DNA from: Paraconexibacter sp040581415
GTDB taxonomy: Bacteria; Actinomycetota; Thermoleophilia; Solirubrobacterales; Solirubrobacteraceae
DNA: 64,000 nt
NCBI RefSeq assembly: GCF_040581415.1
Contig: NZ_CP114014.1
Coordinates: 620,001-684,000, forward strand
Reading direction: 5' to 3'
The translations under genes and the position numbers were made by a program. Below the pieces are notes generated by a model. The model searched no databases. It saw only the letters and a list, made by a program, of their open reading frames with translations, and had not been told where the DNA came from. Shown in pieces: positions 35,440-44,579 of this stretch. Each line of letters begins with the position of its first letter. Within the stretch, counting starts at the first letter, position 1.

Positions 35440-38400
35440 GATTCATCACGACCGCCGACACCGAGATCCTCGCCACCGCCGCCGCGGTGCGCCGCCTGCC
35501 GGACGACTTCCCGGCCGTCCGCTGCGCGAACCCGAAGGGCACGCGTGACATCGATCCGTTCCTGGACCACGTCCTGGAGGACGCGCGCGTTGTCGTCATC
35601 CGCGTCCTCGGCGGCCGCCGTGGCTGGCAGGGTGGGGTCGACCGCCTGGCCGAGCGCTGCCGCGAGCAGCGCATCGTCCTGATCGCGCTCGGCGGCGAGT
35701 CGGCCCCGGACGCCGAGATGACCGCGCTGTCGACGGCACCGTCGGGCGCCGTCGCCCAGGTCGGCGAGTACCTGTCCAGCGGCGACGTCGACAACATCGA
35801 GCAGCTGCTGCGCTTCCTGGCCGACACCTTCCTGCTGGAGGGCTACGGCTTCGAGGAGCCCAAGCCCGTCGAGAAGCTCGGCATCTACCTGCCCGGCCGC
35901 GGGGACGTCACGATCGAGGAGGCGCTCGAGGGCCGGGACCCGCAGCGGCCCGTCGTCGGCATCACCTTCTACCGCTCGCACCGCCTGACCGGGAACACCG
36001 ACTTCATCGACGGCCTCTGCGCGGCGATCGAGCGCAAGGGCGGGCACCCCGTCCCGGTCTGGGCCTACACGATGAAGCGCGACCACGCGGGCGGCGCCGT
36101 CCCGGCCCTGGATCTCCTGCGCGGCCACGTCGACGTCCTCATCACGACGATGCTCGCGACCGGCGGCGCCAACGCGGGTGACGCAGCGGGGGACATCGCC
36201 GCGGCGGACGGCGGCCACGAGGAGCAGATGGCGTGGGACTCGAGCGCGCTGGAATCGCTGAAGGTCCCCGTGATCCAGGCGCTGTGCGTGACGATGTCCC
36301 GCGAGCGCTGGGGCGAGGGTGGCGAGGGGCTGCTGCCGATCGACGCCGCCACGCAGGTCGCGATCCCTGAGTTCGACGGCCGCATCATCGGCGGGCCCAT
36401 CTGCTTCAAGGAGATGGACGCGACCGACTCGCCGGTCGGCACCGCGGTCCCGCGCTACGTCCCGGACGCCGAGCGTTGCGACCGGCTCGCCGGGCTCGTC
36501 ATCCGGCACGCCAAGCTGCGGCCCGGCGCCTGGAACGACGACGGTGCCGCGCGGCGGAAGATCGCCGTCGTCCTGACCGCGTTCCCGACCAAGCACGCAC
36601 GCATCGGCATGGCGGTCGGGCTCGACACGCCGGCGTCTGCGATCGGGCTGCTGCACCAGCTGAAGGCGGACGGCATCGACGTGCAGGACATCCCTGCCGA
36701 CGGCGACGCGCTGATGCACGAGCTGATCGCCGCGGGTGGGCACGACCCCGAGTTCCTCACCGATCAGCTGCTGCAGGACGCCAAGCTGCGCATCTCGGTC
36801 GCCGACTACCTGTCCTGGTACGAGTCGCTCCCCGCCGAGCTGACCGACGACATGGTCGACAAGTGGGGCGAGGCTCCGGGTGACCGCTACCTGGACCAGT
36901 CCGACACCGCATCCGACGGCGGCGGGGACCTCGTGGTCGCCGGCGTCGAGTACGGCGACGTCGTCGTCCTCATCCAGCCGCCGCGCGGCTACGGCGACGA
37001 CCAGGTCGGCATCTACCACGACCCCGAGCTCGCGCCCGCGCACCACTACATGGCGGCCTACCGCTGGCTGAACGCGCACTGGAAGGCGGACGCGATCGTC
37101 CACCTCGGCAAGCACGGGACGCTCGAGTGGCTGCCCGGCAAGATGCTCGCGCTCGGCGAGTCGTGCGCCCCCGACGCCGCGCTCGCGGACATGCCGCTGG
37201 TCTACCCGTTCGTCGTCAACGACCCCGGCGAGGGCGCGCAGGCCAAGCGTCGCGCGCACGCCGTCGTGATCGACCACCTCGTCCCGCCGATGATGCGCGC
37301 GGAGTCCTACGACGAGCTCGCCGACCTCGAGGCGCTGATGGACGAGTACGCGCGCCTGGAGGTGCTGGACCCGTCCAAGCTGCCCGGCCTCGGGGCGGAG
37401 ATCTGGAAGGCCATCCAGGCCGCGAACCTGCACGAGGACCTGGGCCTCAACGCCGAGCACGAGCCGGACGACGCGGGCACGCTGGTCGAGCATCTCGACG
37501 GCTACCTCTGCGAGGTGAAGGACGTCCAGATCAAGGACGGGCTGCACGTGCTGGGCGTCGTCCCGGAGGGTCCGCACCTGCGCGGCCTGGTCGCGGCGAT
37601 CGGCCGGCACGGCAGCGGTGACGTCCCGGGCCTGCGGCGCGCGGTGGCGGACGCGTTCGGGCTGCACGAGGAGACGCTGGTCGCGGACCCGGGCGTGAAG
37701 GTGGACGAGGCGCGATCGCGCGCGCTCATCGACCGCTTCCCCGGTACCGCGTACCGCGGCAGCGACCTGCTCGACCGCCTGGAGGAGGCGCAGCACGCGC
37801 TGCTGACGTCGCTCTCGGAGCACGACTGGGACGTGGCGCGCTGCGAGGAGCTGACGCGATCGGTGCTCGGCCGTGAGCACGCCGGCGTGACCTCCGCCCT
37901 GCGGTTCGCCGCCGGCCAGATCGTGCCGAAGCTGCTGCAGACGACGGACGAGATGACCAACACCCTGGGCGCGCTGCGCGGGCAGCACGTCCCGGCCGGC
38001 CCGTCCGGCGCGCCGACCCGGGGGCGCTTCGACGTCCTGCCGACCGGGCGCAACTTCTACTCGGTCGACCCGCGCGCGCTGCCGTCCGAGCTGTCGTTCG
38101 CGACCGGCGTCAAGCTCGCCGACGCCGTCATCGAGCGCTACGTCGCCGACAAGGGCGAGCTGCCGGAGATGGTCGGCCTGGTCGCCTGGGGCACCGCTGC
38201 CATGCGGACCCAGGGGGACGACGCCGCGGAGGTGCTCGCGCTGCTCGGCGTGCGGCCGACGTGGCATCCGTCGTCCCGCCGGGTCGTCGGGCTTGAGGTC
38301 ATCCCGCTCGAGGAGCTGGGCCGGCCGCGCGTCGACGTGACGCTGCGGATCTCCGGCTTCTTCCGCGACGCGTTCCCGCACCTGCTCGGGCTGCTGGACG

Positions 38401-39254
38401 ACGCGGTGACGATGGTCGCGGGGCTGGACGAGCCCGACGAGCAGAACTTCGTCGCCAAGCACGCGCGAGCGGAGGCGGCGTCGCTGGCGTCGTCCCTCGA
38501 CAAGTCCGCCGCCTGGCGCCGGGCGACCACGCGCATCTTCGGCTCCAAGCCGGGCACGTACGGCGCCGGCCTGATCCAGCTGCTGGAGACGCGCGACTGG
38601 CGCGACGACAAGGACCTCGCCGCGGTCTACGAGGCGTGGGGCGGGTTCGCATACGGCCGCGGCCTGGGTGGCGTGGCGGCGGGGGACGCGATGCGCTCCT
38701 GCTTCGAGCAGATCGACGTCGCGGTGAAGAACGTCGACTCGCGCGAGCACGACCACCTCGACAGCGACGACTACTACCAGTACCACGGCGGCATGATCGC
38801 CACGATCCGGGCGCTGTCGGGGTCCGAGCCGGAGGCGTACCTGGGCGACTCGTCCGACCCCGCCAAGGTCAAGGTCCGCACGCTCGCGGAAGAGACGCGG
38901 CGCATCTTCCGCGCCCGCGTCGCGAACCCGCGCTGGATCGGCTCGATGGTCCGCCACGGGTTCAAGGGCGCGGCCGAGCTGGCAGCGACCGTCGACTACC
39001 TGTTCGGCTACGACGCGACGACCGACGTGGCCAGCGACTGGATGTACGAGCAGGTCGCCGACAAGTACCTCCTGGACGAGGAGGTCGCCGCGTTCATGGA
39101 CCAGGCCAACCCGTGGGCGGCGCGGTCGATCGCCGAGAAGCTGCTGGAGGCGGCGGATCGCGGGCTCTGGGCCGAGCCGCCCGCCGAGACGATCGACGCG
39201 ATCAAGGCGCGGTACCTGTCGCTGGAAGACGCCCTGGAGGGCGCGACTGCATGA
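35433..39254 (+). CDS. cobN: cobaltochelatase large subunit
   Basis: ATP-driven insertion of cobalt into hydrogenobyrinic acid a,c-diamide, with the ATPase subunit encoded next. The 1273 aa length and motifs match CobN: ITFYRSHRLTGNTDFIDGL, GGPICFKEMDATDSP, HLGKHGTLEWLPGKM, the conserved DDYYQYHGGM region and DEEVAAFMDQANPWAARS at the end. GTG start overlapping cobQ, and its stop overlaps the chelatase ATPase gene by 4 nt. Cytoplasmic. Confidence 0.96.
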   Translation: MLRFITTADTEILATAAAVRRLPDDFPAVRCANPKGTRDIDPFLDHVLEDARVVVIRVLGGRRGWQGGVDRLAERCREQRIVLIALGGESAPDAEMTALSTAPSGAVAQVGEYLSSGDVDNIEQLLRFLADTFLLEGYGFEEPKPVEKLGIYLPGRGDVTIEEALEGRDPQRPVVGITFYRSHRLTGNTDFIDGLCAAIERKGGHPVPVWAYTMKRDHAGGAVPALDLLRGHVDVLITTMLATGGANAGDAAGDIAAADGGHEEQMAWDSSALESLKVPVIQALCVTMSRERWGEGGEGLLPIDAATQVAIPEFDGRIIGGPICFKEMDATDSPVGTAVPRYVPDAERCDRLAGLVIRHAKLRPGAWNDDGAARRKIAVVLTAFPTKHARIGMAVGLDTPASAIGLLHQLKADGIDVQDIPADGDALMHELIAAGGHDPEFLTDQLLQDAKLRISVADYLSWYESLPAELTDDMVDKWGEAPGDRYLDQSDTASDGGGDLVVAGVEYGDVVVLIQPPRGYGDDQVGIYHDPELAPAHHYMAAYRWLNAHWKADAIVHLGKHGTLEWLPGKMLALGESCAPDAALADMPLVYPFVVNDPGEGAQAKRRAHAVVIDHLVPPMMRAESYDELADLEALMDEYARLEVLDPSKLPGLGAEIWKAIQAANLHEDLGLNAEHEPDDAGTLVEHLDGYLCEVKDVQIKDGLHVLGVVPEGPHLRGLVAAIGRHGSGDVPGLRRAVADAFGLHEETLVADPGVKVDEARSRALIDRFPGTAYRGSDLLDRLEEAQHALLTSLSEHDWDVARCEELTRSVLGREHAGVTSALRFAAGQIVPKLLQTTDEMTNTLGALRGQHVPAGPSGAPTRGRFDVLPTGRNFYSVDPRALPSELSFATGVKLADAVIERYVADKGELPEMVGLVAWGTAAMRTQGDDAAEVLALLGVRPTWHPSSRRVVGLEVIPLEELGRPRVDVTLRISGFFRDAFPHLLGLLDDAVTMVAGLDEPDEQNFVAKHARAEAASLASSLDKSAAWRRATTRIFGSKPGTYGAGLIQLLETRDWRDDKDLAAVYEAWGGFAYGRGLGGVAAGDAMRSCFEQIDVAVKNVDSREHDHLDSDDYYQYHGGMIATIRALSGSEPEAYLGDSSDPAKVKVRTLAEETRRIFRARVANPRWIGSMVRHGFKGAAELAATVDYLFGYDATTDVASDWMYEQVADKYLLDEEVAAFMDQANPWAARSIAEKLLEAADRGLWAEPPAETIDAIKARYLSLEDALEGATA

Positions 39255-41362
39255 GCGCGTCGGTCCCCTATCCGCTGAGCGCCATCGTCGGTCAAGCAGA
39301 TTTGATCGAGGCCCTGCTGGTCTGCGCCGTCAACCCCGTGGTGGGCGGCGTGCTGGTGCGCGGGGAGCGGGGGACGGCGAAGTCGACGGCGGTGCGCGCG
39401 CTCGCGCCGATGCTGGGGGACGGCGCGCCGCTGGTCGACCTGCCGCTGGGCGCGACGCTCGACCGGCTGGTCGGGACGCTCGACCTGCGTGCCGCGCTCG
39501 ACGGCGAGCACCGGGTGGAGCCGGGTCTGCTGTCGCGGGCCGACGGCGGCGTCCTGTACGTCGACGAGGTCAACCTGCTGCCCGACCACCTGGTCGACGC
39601 GCTGCTGGACGCGGCGGCCTCCGGGTCGGTGACGGTCGAGCGGGACGGGGTCTCCGTCGTGCAGGACGCGCGCTTCCTGCTCGTGGGGACGATGAACCCG
39701 GAGGAGGGCGAGCTGCGGCCGCAGCTGCTGGACCGGTTCGGGCTGGGCGTGCAGATCGCCGGTCCGCGCGACGCGGCGGTGCGCGCGCAGATCGTCCGGC
39801 GGCGGATGGAGTTCGACGCAGGCCCGGCCGCGTTCGCCGCGACGTGGGCGGACGCCGAGCGCACGCTGGCCGTCCGGATCGCGGCGGCACGCGCGGTGGT
39901 GGGGCGGGTCCGCATCAGCGAGCGCGAGCTCCTGCGCATCACCCGCGTCTGCGTCGAGCTGGACCTGGACGGGGTTCGCGGCGACCTCGTCTGCGCGCAG
40001 GCGGCACGCGCCCTGGCGGCGCTGGACGGCGTGGAGGACGTCGACGCATCCCACGTCGAGCGCGCCGCGCACCTGGCGCTGCGCCACCGTATGCGGCGGG
40101 ACCCACTGGCGCCGCCGCCGTCGGGCGGTGGCAACGACCCGGCGATCGACGACGCGCTGGAGTCGGCGAACGATGCGGACGACGGTGACGCGGACGACAG
40201 CGACGCCCCGGACGCGAGTGGCTCCCCCGACGCGGGCGCGGACGGAAGCCCGGACGCGGATGGGAGCACGAACGCGGACGGCGACCCGGAGACGGACGGC
40301 GGCCCGGACACCCCCGCCGACGGTCTGACGACCAATTCTGGTCGTCAGGACGACCAAAACCGGTCGTCAGACGGTGTGGGGGGTGCGCCGCCGCCGTCGT
40401 GGGCGCCGGACCCCGACCTCGTCCCGCCCCCGCGTGCCGCACCGCCGCCCTCGGCCGATGGCGACGACCAGCGCCGTCCGCCGCGCCGGCCGACCGTTCC
40501 CGCCGCGATGGCCGCGCGCCTGCCGGAGGACGCCCTCGGCCTGACCCGTGGCCGGACGCCGCGCGCCGCCGCGGCCGCTGCCGGCCGCCGCGCACACGAC
40601 CCCGCCACGCCGTTGCCGAGCGGCCGCGCGCCGGGCGGGAACCTCGCGCACCTCGACAGCCGGCCCGCACGGGACGGCGATCCGATAGCCGTCCTTCCGA
40701 CGATCCTCGCTGCCCTCCGCGCGGGAGCCGCGTCCCGTTCTCCGCGTCCCGGTGCGGACGAAGGGACGCCGCTGGGCGCTCCGGTCGCCGGGATCCGGCC
40801 GTACACCGCCATCGTCGGCGGTGGGCGCGGCGCGCTGCTGTGCCTCGTCGTCGACACCAGCGGCTCGATGGCCGCGCAGCGTCGCCTGGCCCGTGTGAAG
40901 GGCGCGCTGGAAGCGGCGCTGCGCCGTGCGTATGCGCGCCGCGACCTCGTCGCCGTGGTCGGCTTCGGCGGCGACGGCGCCCGGACGCACGTCGCGCCCG
41001 GGGCACCGCTCGAGCAGGCCGCCGCCGCGTGCCGGGCCCTGCCGGCCGGCGGTCGCACGCCCCTGGCCGCCGGCATCGACCACGCGGCGCAGCTGCTCGA
41101 AGCGCTCGCGCGCGACCCCCGGCCGAACCTGGCCGGCCGCGCGCGCGTCGCCGTCCTGCTCACCGACGGTCGCGCGCCCGACCCGGACGGCCACGCCCGT
41201 CGCGCCCTCGCCCGGCTCGCGAACGCCGCCGACCGCACCGTCGTCGCCGACCTCGAGGACGGCCCCGTCAGACTGGGACTCGCCGCGGAGCTGGCCCGCG
41301 CCGTCGGCGCCGACCTCACCCGCCTCATCACGAACGACCCGCCACGAAGGAACGCCGCGTAA
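39251..41362 (+). CDS. ChlI/ChlD-type cobaltochelatase ATPase subunit (AAA+ and VWA in one chain)
   Basis: Motor subunit partner of CobN. The 703 aa chain has an AAA+ domain at about 1-340 (Walker A GERGTAKST at 38-46, Walker B VLYVDEVNLLP, LLVGTMNPEEGELRPQLLDRFG). A long Asp-rich then Pro-rich linker spans about 300-470. The VWA domain has the MIDAS motif DTSGS starting at Asp535 and later TDGRAPDPDG. This single-chain arrangement occurs in mycobacteria, replacing separate CobS/CobT subunits. The linker contains an in-frame palindromic element (40324-40371). ATG overlaps cobN by 4 nt. Confidence 0.92.
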   Translation: MSASVPYPLSAIVGQADLIEALLVCAVNPVVGGVLVRGERGTAKSTAVRALAPMLGDGAPLVDLPLGATLDRLVGTLDLRAALDGEHRVEPGLLSRADGGVLYVDEVNLLPDHLVDALLDAAASGSVTVERDGVSVVQDARFLLVGTMNPEEGELRPQLLDRFGLGVQIAGPRDAAVRAQIVRRRMEFDAGPAAFAATWADAERTLAVRIAAARAVVGRVRISERELLRITRVCVELDLDGVRGDLVCAQAARALAALDGVEDVDASHVERAAHLALRHRMRRDPLAPPPSGGGNDPAIDDALESANDADDGDADDSDAPDASGSPDAGADGSPDADGSTNADGDPETDGGPDTPADGLTTNSGRQDDQNRSSDGVGGAPPPSWAPDPDLVPPPRAAPPPSADGDDQRRPPRRPTVPAAMAARLPEDALGLTRGRTPRAAAAAAGRRAHDPATPLPSGRAPGGNLAHLDSRPARDGDPIAVLPTILAALRAGAASRSPRPGADEGTPLGAPVAGIRPYTAIVGGGRGALLCLVVDTSGSMAAQRRLARVKGALEAALRRAYARRDLVAVVGFGGDGARTHVAPGAPLEQAAAACRALPAGGRTPLAAGIDHAAQLLEALARDPRPNLAGRARVAVLLTDGRAPDPDGHARRALARLANAADRTVVADLEDGPVRLGLAAELARAVGADLTRLITNDPPRRNAA
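40324..40371. repeat. palindromic element inside the chelatase linker
   Basis: Two adjacent hairpins: CTGACGACCA-ATTC-TGGTCGTCAG (40325-40348) and GACGACC-AAAACC-GGTCGTC (40349-40368). The outer ends TCTGACGACC / GGTCGTCAGA also pair. It is visibly richer in A/T than its surroundings, and its 48 nt encode an Asn/Thr/Gln stretch unlike the flanking Asp/Pro linker, so it looks like a small repeat inserted in frame. Confidence 0.6.
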
Positions 41363-42099
41363 TGAGCGACCACACGAAGACCGAACGCCCCGCCGGGTAC
41401 GTGGCCAAGTGCTCCTTGCGCGGCGCCGCCCCGGACCCCGAGGACGCGCCGATCGAGCGCCAGTTCCGCAAACCGGAGACCGACGCCGAGGCCCTCGCGC
41501 GCAACACGGCCCCCGGCGTCGACGTCCCGCACGCGCCCACCGACAGGGGCACCGCCGAGCCCCGCCGCCGCAAGCCGCGCGACAAGCCGCTGCTGATCGT
41601 CGTCACGGGCGAGGGCAAGGGGAAGTCCACTGCCGGCTTCGGCATGCTGCTGCGCTCGTGGAACCGCGACTACCGCTGCGGCGTCGTGCAGTTCATCAAG
41701 TCGGGCAAGTGGAAGGTCGGCGAGCAGCGCGCCGCCGAGGCGCTCGGCGGCATCGACTGGATGAAGATGGGCGACGGGTGGTCCTGGATCTCGAAGGACA
41801 TCGTCGAGTCCGCCGACCTCGCCCGCGCCGGCTGGGAGCAGGTCAAGCAGTTCGTTGCCGAGGAGCGCTACGAGTTCCTCATGCTCGACGAGTTCACGTA
41901 CCCCCTGAAGTGGGGCTGGATCGACGTCGACGAGGTGGTCGACGTCCTGGCGAACCGGCCGGGCTTCCAGCACATCGTCATCACCGGCCGCGACGCACCG
42001 CAGGCCCTGATCGACGCCGCGGACCTCGTGTCCGAGGTCACTCTCGTCAAGCACCAGATGGAGCAGGGCATCCGCGGGCAGCAGGGCATCGAATGGTGA
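41362..42099 (+). CDS. cobO: corrinoid adenosyltransferase
   Basis: Adenosylates reduced corrinoid using ATP. The 245 aa protein has the CobO P-loop GEGKGKST at residues 83-90 and the conserved GFGMLLRSWNRD, VVQFIKSGKWKVGEQ, MLDEFTYPLKWGW and VITGRDAPQALIDAADLVSEV. The usual length is about 200 aa; here about 70 extra N-terminal residues are charged and probably flexible. The ATG has GAAGGA upstream and shares one base with the preceding stop (TAATG). It overlaps the ApgM-like gene by 7 nt. Confidence 0.94.
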   Translation: MSDHTKTERPAGYVAKCSLRGAAPDPEDAPIERQFRKPETDAEALARNTAPGVDVPHAPTDRGTAEPRRRKPRDKPLLIVVTGEGKGKSTAGFGMLLRSWNRDYRCGVVQFIKSGKWKVGEQRAAEALGGIDWMKMGDGWSWISKDIVESADLARAGWEQVKQFVAEERYEFLMLDEFTYPLKWGWIDVDEVVDVLANRPGFQHIVITGRDAPQALIDAADLVSEVTLVKHQMEQGIRGQQGIEW

Positions 42100-43094
42100 C
42101 CGAGGTCGTCGTCATCCTCGACGGCGCCAGCGAGCGGCCGGACGACACGCGCGAGACCTCGCTCGAGCGCGCGTGCACCCCGACGCTCGACGCGCTGGCC
42201 CGCAGCGGCAGCCTGACGCGGCTGCGCACGGTGCCGCTCGGCCTTCCGCCCGGGACCGAGGTCGCGGTCCCGACGCTCCTGGGCTGGACGCCGGACGCGC
42301 CGGTCGACCGCGGCGCGATCGAGGCAGCGGCGCACGCGATCGTCGTCCCGTACGGTGCCCGCGCCTGGCGGGTCGACGTCCTCGCCGCCGGCGGCGCTCG
42401 CGCCGACGAGGACGCTGCGGTCCGCGCCGCCGTCGCCCTCCGGATGGGGGCGCCCGGACACCAGGTCCACCGCCTCGGCGGCCACCGCCTGCTGGTCGTC
42501 GGCCCCGAGCCGTTGCCCGCCGCGGTCCGCGAGCCGACAGGGCTCGACCTGCACGTGTGGCCCGAGGGCCTGCTGGTCCCGGCGACGCTGGACGCCGGCA
42601 CGGTGATGATCGCGGCCGCCGGCGCGGCGGCCGGTGTCGCACGGCTGATGGGCGCCGAGGTCGTCATCCCCGACGGCGCCACCGGCACCGCCGCCAGCGA
42701 CCTGGCCGCGAAAGCGGCGGCGGCGATCGCAGCGATCGGCGGCGGCGCTAGCCGTGTCGTCGTCCACATCGGCGGCACCGACGAGGCATCCCACCTGCAC
42801 GACCAGGCCGCCAAGATCGATGTCCTCGAGCGCGCCGACGAGCTGCTGATCGCCCCCCTCGTGGCCGCGCTGGAGAAGGCCGGCGGCGGCAAGCTGCGCG
42901 TCTGCCCCGACCACGGCTGCGACCCGGGAACGGGCCTGCACCTCGCCGACCCCGTGCCGTCCGTGACCTGGTCGCCGGCGACCGCCGCCGAGCATCCCGA
43001 CGAGCAGCCCCCGCGGCGCCTGACCGAGAACGCCGTCGCGAAGCTGCCGCTCACCGACCTCACCGTCCCCGCCGTTCAGGAGCCTGCCGCGTGA
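42093..43094 (+). CDS. ApgM-like phosphatase/phosphotransferase; candidate L-threonine kinase
   Basis: A 333 aa member of the alkaline-phosphatase/cofactor-independent phosphoglycerate mutase (ApgM) superfamily. Metal-ligand motifs are kept: VVVILDGASERPDD at the start, HIGGTDEASHLHD, CPDHGCDPGTGLHLADPVP, and the family stretch VVIPDGATGTAAS. At the nucleophile site the usual PxGSD reads PPGTEVAVPTLLGW, with Thr in place of Ser. It is shorter than ApgM (about 400 aa). Embedded between cobO and cobB with overlaps on both sides, it should serve cobalamin. Since an alpha-ribazole phosphatase is already present, phosphorylating L-threonine for the neighbouring decarboxylase is my inference. Start ATG 42093 or GTG 42096. 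Confidence 0.75.
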   Translation: MVTEVVVILDGASERPDDTRETSLERACTPTLDALARSGSLTRLRTVPLGLPPGTEVAVPTLLGWTPDAPVDRGAIEAAAHAIVVPYGARAWRVDVLAAGGARADEDAAVRAAVALRMGAPGHQVHRLGGHRLLVVGPEPLPAAVREPTGLDLHVWPEGLLVPATLDAGTVMIAAAGAAAGVARLMGAEVVIPDGATGTAASDLAAKAAAAIAAIGGGASRVVVHIGGTDEASHLHDQAAKIDVLERADELLIAPLVAALEKAGGGKLRVCPDHGCDPGTGLHLADPVPSVTWSPATAAEHPDEQPPRRLTENAVAKLPLTDLTVPAVQEPAA

Positions 43095-44464
43095 TCCCCC
43101 GCATCGTCGTCGCCGGCACCAGCTCCGGGGCCGGGAAGACCACCGTCGCCTGCGGCCTCATCGGCGCTCTGCGCGCCCGCGGGCTCAAGGTGCAGGGCTT
43201 CAAGGTCGGCCCGGACTACATCGACCCGAGCCACCACGCGCTCGCGTCGGGCCGGCCCGGTCGCAACCTGGACGCGTTTCTGTCCGGGCCCGACCTGATC
43301 GCGCCGCTCGTCCGCCACGGCAGCGGCGACGCCGACATCGCCGTCATCGAGGGCGTGATGGGGATGTTCGACGGGGCGTCGGGCCGCGGCGAGCTCGCGT
43401 CGACTGCGCACATCGCCAAGCTCCTCGGCGCGCCGGTGCTGCTCGTCCTGGACGCGGCCGCCATGGCCCGCTCGGCGGCGGCGATGGTGCACGGCTTCCG
43501 GACCTTCGACCCGGAGGTGAACGTCGCGGGCGTGATCTTCAACAAGGTCGGGTCGGACATCCACGAGCAGCTGCTGCGCGAGGCCGTGGAGGACAGCGGG
43601 CTGCCCGTCCTCGGCGCCCTGCGGCGGGACGAGCGGGTGACGACGCCCGAGCGCCACCTCGGCCTCGTCCCGGTGGCCGAGCGCGAGCACGACGCACGCG
43701 CGGCCCTCGACGCGCTCGCCGATGCCGCGGCACGATACGTCGACATGGATGCCGTGGTCCGGCTGGCCGGCACGGCGCCCGACACGCCCGGGCCCACCTG
43801 GTCGCCGGTCGCGGAGCGCCCGGTCGCGCGGGGGACGCGGATCGCGATCGCCCGCGGTCCCGCGTTCTCCTTCCACTACCAGGAGAACCTCGAGCTGCTC
43901 GAGGGTGCCGGGGCGGAGCTCGTCGGCTTCGACCCGATGGTCGACGAGGCGCTGCCGACCGGCGCCGGGGCCCTGGTGCTCGCCGGCGGGTTCCCGGAGA
44001 TCTTCGGCGCCGAGCTGTCGGCGAACGCGCCGCTGCGGGCGCAGGTCGCCGCGTTCGCCGCGTCGGGCCGGCCGATCCTCGCCGAGTGCGGCGGGCTGCT
44101 GTACCTCTGCAGCGAGCTGGACGGGCACGAGATGTGCGGCGTCCTGCCGGCGCGTGCGTTCATGGCGGGACGGCTGACGCTCGGCTACCGCGAGGCGGTC
44201 GCCGCGACGGCGACCCCATGGCTGGCGGCCGGCCACGCGCTGCGCGGGCACGAGTTCCACTACTCAAAGGTCGAGTCCCTCGACCCGCGCGCCCAGGCGG
44301 CCTGGCAGCTGTCGACGCGGACGTTCGAGCGCCCCGAGGGCGTCGTCAGCGGCGGCGTCCAGGCCGGGTACCTGCACGTGAACTGGGCGGCGTATCCGGA
44401 GGTCGCCCACGCCTTCGCCCGCGCGGCCGCGCCGCTCCGCGCCGTGGTCTCGGAGGTCGCGTGA
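43091..44464 (+). CDS. cobB: hydrogenobyrinic acid a,c-diamide synthase
   Basis: Glutamine-dependent amidation of side chains a and c, giving the substrate of CobN. The 457 aa protein has the N-terminal nucleotide-binding domain (VAGTSSGAGKTTVACGL, FKVGPDYIDPSHH, IEGVMGMFDG). The C-terminal amidase domain has AECGGLLYLC holding the catalytic Cys and GYLHVNWAAYP with the His. GTG start overlapping the ApgM-like stop by 4 nt. A GC palindrome and a 43 nt hairpin repeat follow its stop before the next gene. Confidence 0.95.
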   Translation: MIPRIVVAGTSSGAGKTTVACGLIGALRARGLKVQGFKVGPDYIDPSHHALASGRPGRNLDAFLSGPDLIAPLVRHGSGDADIAVIEGVMGMFDGASGRGELASTAHIAKLLGAPVLLVLDAAAMARSAAAMVHGFRTFDPEVNVAGVIFNKVGSDIHEQLLREAVEDSGLPVLGALRRDERVTTPERHLGLVPVAEREHDARAALDALADAAARYVDMDAVVRLAGTAPDTPGPTWSPVAERPVARGTRIAIARGPAFSFHYQENLELLEGAGAELVGFDPMVDEALPTGAGALVLAGGFPEIFGAELSANAPLRAQVAAFAASGRPILAECGGLLYLCSELDGHEMCGVLPARAFMAGRLTLGYREAVAATATPWLAAGHALRGHEFHYSKVESLDPRAQAAWQLSTRTFERPEGVVSGGVQAGYLHVNWAAYPEVAHAFARAAAPLRAVVSEVA

Positions 44465-44500
44465 GGAACTCGGGGCCGGCCCCGGGCACCTTCGAGGGGT

Positions 44501-44543
44501 GTGGCAGCGTCAGCTGTCGGAGAACGACACCTGGTGCTGCCAC
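44501..44543 (+). repeat. 43 nt palindromic repeat, copy A
   Basis: GTGGCAG...CTGCCAC arms enclose a central CGGAGAACGACACC. It matches the reverse complement of 51294-51336 at 36 of 43 positions with no gaps, including the whole central block. It lies in the 115 nt gap between cobB and the cobU fusion, just after a GC palindrome (CGGGGCC-GGCCCCG, 44471-44484) that could attenuate transcription. Confidence 0.75.
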
Positions 44544-44579
44544 CCCCCTCGTAACGGCGGCCGCCGGCGGTGCGGTCGG

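Noticed and set aside
35313..38957. A 1214-codon minus-strand frame opposite cobN
   Set aside because: CobN motifs on the plus strand are unambiguous; the antisense translation has no recognisable domain.
40324..40371. Possible internal terminator or frameshift site in the chelatase gene
   Set aside because: The reading frame continues intact through the hairpins and the VWA domain follows in the same frame, so an in-frame repeat is the simpler reading.
42093..43094. Simple annotation as phosphoglycerate mutase
   Set aside because: Shortened length, Thr at the nucleophile position and its place inside the cob operon argue against a glycolytic role.
44471..44484. Rho-independent terminator splitting the cob operon after cobB
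   Set aside because: The GC palindrome has no T tract, and the next genes continue the same pathway with no promoter visible, so I mention it only as possible attenuation.
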